DNA of 64,000 nt from Candidatus Berkiella aquae (GTDB lineage: Bacteria > Pseudomonadota > Gammaproteobacteria > Berkiellales > Berkiellaceae): assembly GCF_001431295.2 (NCBI RefSeq), contig NZ_LKAJ02000001.1, forward strand, positions 2,108,001 through 2,172,000, read 5' to 3'. The notes below the pieces were generated by a model. That model did no database searches and was not told the DNA's origin. It was given only the letters and a program-made list of their open reading frames with translations. Positions 59,882 through 64,000 of this stretch are shown here, piece after piece; within the stretch, counting starts at the first letter, position 1, and each line of letters opens with the position of its first letter. Both the position numbers and the translations under genes were made by a program.

Positions 59882-62749
59882 ATGAATAAAGGTCCTATCT
59901 CAACTACTTTTTCAAACAAAATTGATAAGCTAGATGGACGCTATCAGAACCCTAGAGATAAAAATAAGATATTAACACCAGCCGCTAAAAGTGCCGTAGA
60001 CGATCTAAAAAAATTTATAGGATATGAAGGCGATAGTGGTGCTGGGAAATTTTTAGTCGATTCTCCGTTAGAACAATTATTAACGAATAAAATTCCAAGC
60101 GTGCAAATTAATTCTAAAGCAACTCTCACAAGAGATGAAGTGATTGCCACACAAAACTCTGTGAAGATCTATGCAGATAACACCCTTGATTCCAAAAGAC
60201 TACAAAATTCCTTAGCCATTAAAAATACGGATGGCACAACTGCTAATTTAGATAAAAAGCAATGCTCATTTGACGCAGGTAGACGAGTAATCATCTCTTC
60301 TGATTATATCGTCAATGATCATAACTTCATGCCTGTAGCACCCGTCGCGGTTAAAACCATTGCAGTTAGCGCACCCAATTTGCGTCAGGGAAAAGACACT
60401 CAAAGAGACTATTTTATCAACATTGATGGAACATTAAATAGTGAAAAATATAAAAAAGAAATGCAAAGCCGAGTAGAACTTATGTTAAGAGCAATGCATG
60501 AAGAAGGTGTAACTTACCCTGTCATTCCCGGTTTAGGCGCGGGCGATTTCGCTGGAGGATTTGCTAAAGAAGTAAGCACTATTATCGCGCAAGCTATTAA
60601 AGAAGAATTAGCTTCCGGTAAATATCCCCACTTTAAAGGGGTTGCATTATCCATGATTGACGGACCAAATGGCGTCAATTATCAAGCATACCAAAGCGTT
60701 TTTGATGGCTATGATGGTATCCCACCTGTTGCAGTTACCAATAAAGAAATGACCGCTATCGCACTTGCATTGGGAGAAAATGGTGAAATACCTGGCTATG
60801 TGATAGCCGACCATCCTATCCGACGTCCAGGAAATGGCTGGGCTGTTAATAAAGATGGCACGGGAGCTGGTGCTCAAGAAGAAACTGGCACTAAACATTT
60901 AGGGTGCTATTTAGTTGCTCAAGCCCATGAATTAAACCCACAAATGCTAGATGCTAGTAAAGTTAAAACTTTAAAACTAAACGCACCTTCACAAATGAAA
61001 ACTGCTGACGATATCGAACAAGCTACTCAAATCAATCAGGCTAGACAAACGGCAATGGCGATTAAAAATAGATTTGGCCCAAACCTTCAAGGAAGAATCC
61101 TTATTTCAACACCCAATTCTCAAGGAGATCTTACTTTTCAATTTAAGGATTCAGCAGCAGCCAATGCATTTTGCCAAGCTATGGCAAATGGTATGTTTGG
61201 AGAAAAAATATTGAATGCCCAGGGCGGACCTAAAGTTCCCTTTCCTGCAACTAAAAATAACATTAACGGCCCTTATAAAGTAGCAATAACTGCTAACAAT
61301 ATGCAAAGAATACAACAAGGTTTAACCTCACCGCTTCCTGAAAATACAGCAACTCCTCCTTTACCAACCCCAGATTTATCTCCCAAAAATACCAATGCAA
61401 TAGCTACCTTCGTTCAAGGAAGTGCTCTGGATATTCCAGCAGACATATATGTTAATGCTTCAAGTGCAACTACTTTAGAAATGAATGCTTGGGCTGGTAT
61501 CGCTGGCCAAATTAGAGATAATCTTTCGACACCCTCCCAAAAAATTGTGAGTGAAGACTGGCAGAAACATGGCAAAAAAATTGATGCAGGAAAAGCAACC
61601 ATTGTCACCGATCAAAAAGGTGTTCCAGCAAAATTAGATTTGAAGAATGGAAAAAGTGCTTTTTTGATACATGCAAGTGCTCCAATAGCAGGCACGAATA
61701 AACATGATCCCTTACTGATAAATACATTGAAAAGCGCCTACCGAGGAATATTAGATGAAGCTCATCAACTACAACAACAAAACACTGCTAAGTCTTTAAC
61801 AGTTGCTTGTGCTCCTTTAGGTATCGGAATTTATGGCAATGATCCAAAAGTTTCAGCTAAAGCAGCATTTGATGCAATTCAAGAATTTCGGCAAGCTAAC
61901 CCAAATGCAGAAGTGAATTTAAAGTTTGGTAATTTTGGCGGGCCCAAGAACAATGAATTCCAATCTGCATTTGAAGCAGAACAATTAAAAGTTGCAACTG
62001 ACGCAGCAAAAAAGACTACTACCGTTTCCAAAAAACCGAATACCTCTGAAGATAAAAAGCCAATAGTAACTCCTGAAAAACAGCCTACTCCTATTGAAGT
62101 AGAAAAAGCGTTTGTTACGCCTGAGAAAGCCGCTACTGTAGAAGTTCAAAAAACGACGGCCGTCACCAAAAAACAATCTAAAAAGACTAGTTCAACAGCT
62201 CTTAATGATGATTTATTTAATAAAAATAAAGCGATTACTCCTCAGCGTGATGGAAAACAAAAAACTCAAGTTATTAATGATAAACAACTTTCAATCGCAG
62301 AACTCCATAGTAGTTTAAAATCAAAAACTAAGGAAGAATTAGTTGCCGCTGGAATTAAAAATTTCAAAGTGATTGAGCCTGCAACACCCAAAGGTTCAAG
62401 TTATCTCAAACTAGATATATTCTGTACAAAAGATGTATCTGCAACAGGTAAAACAACCGATGTCACAGTCGAACATAAACCAGGGACGGAAGGCATTACT
62501 TATGCAATCAAAAAAACCATGCCAATATCAGAAAAAGAACAAGCGATAGAAAGAATTTGCAAATTAGCCGTTGACAGTGCGAAACCAGGCACAGTATTTA
62601 AAATACCAACTAAAGATCCCCAACAACAAGCAATGACAGAAGCTGCTTTAGATAAAGCTTTACAAGCAAAATATCCAGAAACTTACCTTAAAGACCAGTT
62701 AAAGGTTCCAGATCTACCCGATAAACCTTTACAGCGTAATTTAAAATAA
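59882..62749 (+). CDS. Macro-domain protein with shared C-terminal domain
   Basis: The 955-residue protein has a first macro-like domain at about residues 150-350 (KTIAVSAPNLRQ, YPVIPGLGAGDFAGG) and a clearer macro domain at about 505-690 (ATFVQGSALDIPADIYVNAS, GAGIAGQIRD-like, FLIHASAP, LKSAYRGILDEA, APLGIGIYG), the fold that binds or hydrolyses ADP-ribose. A Lys/Thr-rich linker leads to the shared C-terminal domain (about 795-945). AGGGAGA precedes ATG 59882. It is the third gene of the probable operon, and its end overlaps prpD convergently by 9 bp. A role in reading or removing ADP-ribosylation, possibly in host cells, is inference. Confidence 0.8.
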   Translation: MNKGPISTTFSNKIDKLDGRYQNPRDKNKILTPAAKSAVDDLKKFIGYEGDSGAGKFLVDSPLEQLLTNKIPSVQINSKATLTRDEVIATQNSVKIYADNTLDSKRLQNSLAIKNTDGTTANLDKKQCSFDAGRRVIISSDYIVNDHNFMPVAPVAVKTIAVSAPNLRQGKDTQRDYFINIDGTLNSEKYKKEMQSRVELMLRAMHEEGVTYPVIPGLGAGDFAGGFAKEVSTIIAQAIKEELASGKYPHFKGVALSMIDGPNGVNYQAYQSVFDGYDGIPPVAVTNKEMTAIALALGENGEIPGYVIADHPIRRPGNGWAVNKDGTGAGAQEETGTKHLGCYLVAQAHELNPQMLDASKVKTLKLNAPSQMKTADDIEQATQINQARQTAMAIKNRFGPNLQGRILISTPNSQGDLTFQFKDSAAANAFCQAMANGMFGEKILNAQGGPKVPFPATKNNINGPYKVAITANNMQRIQQGLTSPLPENTATPPLPTPDLSPKNTNAIATFVQGSALDIPADIYVNASSATTLEMNAWAGIAGQIRDNLSTPSQKIVSEDWQKHGKKIDAGKATIVTDQKGVPAKLDLKNGKSAFLIHASAPIAGTNKHDPLLINTLKSAYRGILDEAHQLQQQNTAKSLTVACAPLGIGIYGNDPKVSAKAAFDAIQEFRQANPNAEVNLKFGNFGGPKNNEFQSAFEAEQLKVATDAAKKTTTVSKKPNTSEDKKPIVTPEKQPTPIEVEKAFVTPEKAATVEVQKTTAVTKKQSKKTSSTALNDDLFNKNKAITPQRDGKQKTQVINDKQLSIAELHSSLKSKTKEELVAAGIKNFKVIEPATPKGSSYLKLDIFCTKDVSATGKTTDVTVEHKPGTEGITYAIKKTMPISEKEQAIERICKLAVDSAKPGTVFKIPTKDPQQQAMTEAALDKALQAKYPETYLKDQLKVPDLPDKPLQRNLK

Positions 62750-64000
62750 AGCCATAAACTCAGGGACAGTCCAATCTAACCAAGCTTCTTGTTGAAGCAA
62801 TTGTTTGATATCTGTTGATTTTGCTTCACCTAAAAATGCTTGGCAATTTCTCTCAAATTTTTGCCACATTAATGGGATCCCTTCTTCACGTCTTCGACGA
62901 TGACCTAAAGGATATTCACAAGTTTGTATAAATTGACTACCATCGGTTAAAGTAATGGTCAATTCATTGGCGATAGAGCGCTTTTTCGGATCTAAATAAT
63001 CTTGGCTATATTGTGAATTCTCTTCCACCACCATTTTATCACGCAAGATATCGATGGCGGGGTCATGAGCAGTTTCATCTTCATAATGAAAAGCTTGCAA
63101 ATCACCTTTGAGTAAAGCAACAGCAACCATATATTGCAAACAATGGTCACGATCAGCTGGATTGTATAATTTTCCTGTTTTATTAATAATGCGCATTGCC
63201 GCATTATGGGTTTTGATGGAAATTTTGCTAATTTCTTGCAACCTGTCTTTTAATTTATCATGTAATTTTATTGCACATTCTACGGCTGTTTGCGCATGAA
63301 ATTCTGCAGGATAAGCAATTTTAAATAAAATATTTTCCATCACGTAACTGCCTAATGGACGTGCTAATTGAACCGGTTTTCCTTTAAATAAAACATCACC
63401 AAATCCCCAACGTGGTGCACTCACCGCACTTGGATAACCTGTTTCACCTTGTAACGTTAACATGGCTAACCGCACCCCGCGACTGGTTGCATCGCCTGCC
63501 GCCCAAGATTTTCGACTCCCTGTATTAGGCGCATGTCGATAAGTACGTAAGCTCTGACCATCTACCCATGCTTGTGATAATGCATTGAGTACATCATTTT
63601 TAGAGCCTCCTAAAAGTTTGGTTACCACACCGCAAGTCGCAACTTTAACTAAAATGACATGATCGAGCCCGACAGCATTAAAGCTGTTTTCAAGGGCAAG
63701 CACACCTTGGATCTCATAGGTTTTGATCATGGCTTCCAAGATATCTCGAACAGAGTATTTTTTATTTTGAAAGTCTGCCGTCCTTCGACTAACAAAATCC
63801 ATGACACTTAATATCCCACCTAAATTATCAGAAGGATGCCCCCATTCTTGGGCAAGCCAAGTATCATTGTAATCTAACCAACGAATCATCGTCCCTATAT
63901 CAAAAGCGGCTTTAATGGGATCGAGTTCATCATGCGTTCCAGGAATTTTAACCCCATTTTTAATTTGAGTGTCTTTTATCCAAGGCCCTAATAATTTGGT
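62741..64000 (-). CDS. prpD: 2-methylcitrate dehydratase PrpD (5' end outside window)
   Basis: The MmgE/PrpD-family enzyme dehydrates 2-methylcitrate in propionate catabolism. Visible motifs are IPGTHDELDPIKAAFDIGT upstream of the first internal Met (63889), MIRWLDYNDTWLAQEWGHPS, and WAAGDATSRGVRLAMLTLQGE. The frame is open to the right edge, so the N-terminal part is cut off by the window. The expected partners prpB/prpC are not visible and would lie beyond the edge. Confidence 0.94.
   Translation of the reverse strand, partial: TKLLGPWIKDTQIKNGVKIPGTHDELDPIKAAFDIGTMIRWLDYNDTWLAQEWGHPSDNLGGILSVMDFVSRRTADFQNKKYSVRDILEAMIKTYEIQGVLALENSFNAVGLDHVILVKVATCGVVTKLLGGSKNDVLNALSQAWVDGQSLRTYRHAPNTGSRKSWAAGDATSRGVRLAMLTLQGETGYPSAVSAPRWGFGDVLFKGKPVQLARPLGSYVMENILFKIAYPAEFHAQTAVECAIKLHDKLKDRLQEISKISIKTHNAAMRIINKTGKLYNPADRDHCLQYMVAVALLKGDLQAFHYEDETAHDPAIDILRDKMVVEENSQYSQDYLDPKKRSIANELTITLTDGSQFIQTCEYPLGHRRRREEGIPLMWQKFERNCQAFLGEAKSTDIKQLLQQEAWLDWTVPEFMALF

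Overview
The window looks like a chromosomal segment of an AT-rich, host-associated gammaproteobacterium. My best guess is the order Legionellales (Legionella/Coxiella/Berkiella-like). The basis is an ancestral gammaproteobacterial gene order in the centre, ankyrin-repeat and other eukaryote-like proteins at both ends, and a protein resembling the phosphodiesterase domain of Legionella SidE effectors. The genus cannot be fixed from this sequence alone.

Region 1 (1-11.3 kb) is accessory. It holds an L,D-transpeptidase, a secreted DUF2059-like protein, a LapG-like cysteine protease without a clear signal peptide, a small ankyrin protein, a VWA protein, a GNAT acetyltransferase preceded by a 59-nt fragment of its own 3' end, an FRG-domain protein, an M61-type peptidase with a PDZ domain, and three short genes encoding double-glycine-type leader peptides beside a small membrane protein.

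Region 2 (11.3-33.9 kb) is core genome. tRNA-Leu, tRNA-Cys and tRNA-Gly follow pgsA, uvrC and a uvrY/gacA/letA response regulator, as in E. coli. Next come a Gdx/SugE exporter, tRNA-Ser(UGA), a YccA-type membrane protein and an operon of a porin plus two tandem PstS-like proteins. The block serS-rarA-lolA-ftsK / trxB-aat-infA / clpA-clpS / cspD matches the classic gammaproteobacterial order, followed by icd, mnmA and purB.

Region 3 (34-62.7 kb) is a large putative effector island interrupted by ppsA/ppsR. It contains a 1.9-kb-codon repeat/glycosyltransferase-like/SF2-helicase fusion, a SidE-PDE-like protein with a proline-rich repeat, a LuxR-type regulator, a macro-like protein with a TQGP motif, a RAYT (REP-associated Y1 transposase) bracketed by inverted GGACA/TGTCC repeats, a short secretin-like protein, and an ankyrin protein with a possible cysteine-peptidase C-terminus. 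It ends with three consecutive genes sharing an apparently undescribed ~150-residue C-terminal domain; one of them carries macro domains. Just upstream lies an inverted, frameshifted partial paralogue of the first of these genes.

Region 4 is the 3' part of prpD (methylcitrate cycle), running off the right edge.

The most interesting candidates for a new system are the shared-C-terminal-domain gene trio together with the neighbouring ADP-ribose/PDE-type proteins (39.8-62.7 kb), and the transporter-less double-glycine peptide cluster (6.8-10.9 kb).
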